Position numbers and translations under genes: made by a program
DNA from: Fusibacter sp. A1
GTDB taxonomy: Bacteria > Bacillota > Clostridia > Peptostreptococcales > Acidaminobacteraceae
Assembly: GCF_004125825.1 (NCBI RefSeq)
Contig: NZ_QQWI01000004.1
Coordinates: 310,001-374,000 of the forward strand
Direction: 5' to 3'
DNA: 64,000 nucleotides
Shown here: positions 62,617 through 64,000 of the stretch, one piece after another
Layout: each line of letters begins with the position of its first letter
Numbering within the stretch: the stretch's first letter is position 1
The notes under the pieces: generated by a model
What the model saw: the letters and a program-made list of their open reading frames with translations, nothing else
Databases searched by the model: none
What the model was told of the DNA's origin: nothing

Positions 62617-64000
62617 TCACCTGTAATCTGTCTGTCTCTCAATAGTTACACCGACATCGATACCTAAAAACGCCTTGCCGTCGCCAGTATAGTATTTACT
62701 GAACATCTCATAATAGATCAGCCTCAGGCCCTGAATAAAGACGATCAGACCTTCGAGTGCGATGACGACCACATTTCCCACAAGAAACATCGCGACATCT
62801 CCTGCGCCTGTGCCGATCATCTCGGCAATGGTATGAAAAGCGATAAAGAGTCCGACATGGTTGAGTGCGAACGCTCCTACCCTGATAAAGGAAATACCGT
62901 TTGAGAGCATGCTTAAAAAGGTTTCCAGCAGTTCGAAGCCGCTTTCCATGTAATAGGCGCCAGCACCCTCGTGATAGAGCGGCCTTTTTCCGACCAGGCT
63001 GTTGCTCAAGGGTTCTCTGACAATCAAAAGCAGTACGGTAAGGCCTAACACGGCCATCACAATCCTGATCGACCAAAGGGGAGCTTCATAATAGGTCATG
63101 CCCCCAAGAGTCAACAGTCCGCAAAACAAGACAAGACCGTTGATTCCGTTTCTGCCGAAAATCCCTTCCTTGATATCGCCCGTGCGAAGCTTGTTGACGA
63201 TGCTGTACACAAAGCTGACCAGCAGGAAGACAATACCGGCGCCGACAGAGATCATCAACACAAGGTTGGTGTTCTCGATCGGTCTCAAAAACAGATGCTC
63301 AAGCGCGTCGTTGTTGAACAAATCAATAAGCGCACCCGAAATCAGATGTTCAATACCGAACATCGAATCGTAGACAAATCCAAAGAGCATCGAGGATAAG
63401 CCGATACGAATCAAGACTCCACTCACAGCAGTGCTCTTTTTACGCGAGATCAAGTATCCTACCAGTGCGAAGATAAAACCTTGACCTACATCCCCGAACA
63501 TGGCTCCAAAGAGTATCATATAGCTGATCGCCAAAAAGCTTGTCGGATCCGCTTCCCTATACGATGGCGTTCCATATAGGGTCACCAGGGCTTCAAACGG
63601 TCGAAAAAAAGGATGGTTTCTAAGCTTCGTGGGCACCTTTTCCGTATTTATAAGTTTTTCAGAGTGCTCTACAAAATAGATGCGCCCCATAAAGGCGTTT
63701 AGCGCCTTCTTCACATTTTCCACTTCCACCGTCGGCACCCAGCCGCAGGTAAGAAAATGCCGTCCCGTACAAGAGATATGCGTCCTCACGCTGTCAAGGG
63801 TCTTTTCAAGCTGTAGCTGCGTGTAGGCCTTTTTGATCAGCTCACCATTTTCCTCTTCAAAGCTCTCTAGCTCCGTTCCAAGATCAGCAAGCTCGTCCTG
63901 GATCGACAGCAGCTTGTCGTTGATCATCTTGAGAGCGACTTTGGGGTAATCCATGTATTCCCATAGGATTTCAATAGGCTTAAAGTACATCGACCTAAGG
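62617..64000 (-). CDS. ntpI: V/A-type ATPase subunit I (a subunit), C-terminal part
   Basis: The frame is open to the window edge, so only the C-terminal 460 residues are seen; family members have about 630-660. The visible part contains the end of the cytosolic domain (with LTCGWVPTVEVENVKKAL) and about seven membrane helices including YMILFGAMFGDVGQGFIFAL and FIRVGAFALNHVGLFIAFH, the region carrying the conserved Arg and the half-channels. The N-terminus and any upstream genes (subunits H/G and perhaps C) are outside the window. Confidence 0.94.
   Translation of the reverse strand, partial: LRSMYFKPIEILWEYMDYPKVALKMINDKLLSIQDELADLGTELESFEEENGELIKKAYTQLQLEKTLDSVRTHISCTGRHFLTCGWVPTVEVENVKKALNAFMGRIYFVEHSEKLINTEKVPTKLRNHPFFRPFEALVTLYGTPSYREADPTSFLAISYMILFGAMFGDVGQGFIFALVGYLISRKKSTAVSGVLIRIGLSSMLFGFVYDSMFGIEHLISGALIDLFNNDALEHLFLRPIENTNLVLMISVGAGIVFLLVSFVYSIVNKLRTGDIKEGIFGRNGINGLVLFCGLLTLGGMTYYEAPLWSIRIVMAVLGLTVLLLIVREPLSNSLVGKRPLYHEGAGAYYMESGFELLETFLSMLSNGISFIRVGAFALNHVGLFIAFHTIAEMIGTGAGDVAMFLVGNVVVIALEGLIVFIQGLRLIYYEMFSKYYTGDGKAFLGIDVGVTIERQTDYR

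Overview
The window looks like chromosomal DNA of an anaerobic, motile, low-to-mid GC Firmicute (class Clostridia). A Fusibacter- or Acidaminobacter-like relative is my guess, not something the sequence proves. The evidence is a Bacillus/Clostridium-type flagellar late-gene cluster with sigma-D promoters, a FliW/CsrA/flagellin circuit, a SAM-I riboswitch before metK, and a gene order (rho, rpmE, tdk, prfA/prmC, ywlC, rpiB, upp, mnaA, atp operon, murA, mbl, flhO, flhP, fabZ) that follows the B. subtilis chromosome. Almost everything is on the minus strand, so transcription runs from high to low coordinates. The sporulation genes that sit inside this order in Bacillus (spoIIR, spoIID, spoIIQ, spoIIID) are missing.

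Layout. 1-4,006: filament-cap operon (flaG, fliD, a FliT-like helical protein, fliS, a yjfB-like small gene, a second flaG, a partial gene). 4,200-7,186: an insertion zone with an IS256-family element, a decayed IS5/IS1182-type transposase fragment and unexplained sequence. 7,187-17,468: hag with a CsrA-regulated leader, fliW-csrA-fliW, a DUF6470 gene, flgL, flgK, flgN, flgM, a yvyF-like gene, comFC and recD2. 17,605-26,602: a NeuD-like acyltransferase, metK with its riboswitch, an AEC transporter, an unknown protein, phosphoglucomutase, a patatin-like lipase and fabZ. 27,245-32,017: a FlgJ-type rod protein, flhP, flhO, mbl and murA. 33,134-42,126: a complete F-type ATP synthase operon preceded by a two-subunit CoA-transferase. 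42,510-54,489: wall-precursor, nucleotide and translation genes. 54,740-64,000: an exported protein with a degenerate transglutaminase fold, a 3-keto-5-aminohexanoate cleavage enzyme, and a V/A-type ATPase operon cut by the window edge.

The most unusual non-coding structure is a repeat family. Eight copies of a 266-bp (once 267, once 174) element with 18-bp terminal inverted repeats and an internal 25-bp dyad occur in three tandem arrays (21,974-22,889; 26,704-27,201; 32,194-33,108). The spacers of 58-59 bp are themselves conserved between arrays. The elements encode nothing I can see and behave like an array-forming palindromic or MITE-type element. A second, unrelated 123-bp inverted-repeat element has inserted into the fabZ terminator and duplicated its hairpin.

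Energetics. The F-type synthase has two different c subunits. One is an 89-aa single hairpin with a full Na+ ligand set. The other is a 189-aa double hairpin whose second ion-binding Glu is replaced by Gln. This resembles the mixed Na+ c-ring of Acetobacterium woodii. The V/A-type ATPase c subunit lacks the Na+ ligands, so the two enzymes may couple to different ions. The CoA-transferase and the lysine-fermentation enzyme Kce point to amino-acid fermentation through acetoacetate.
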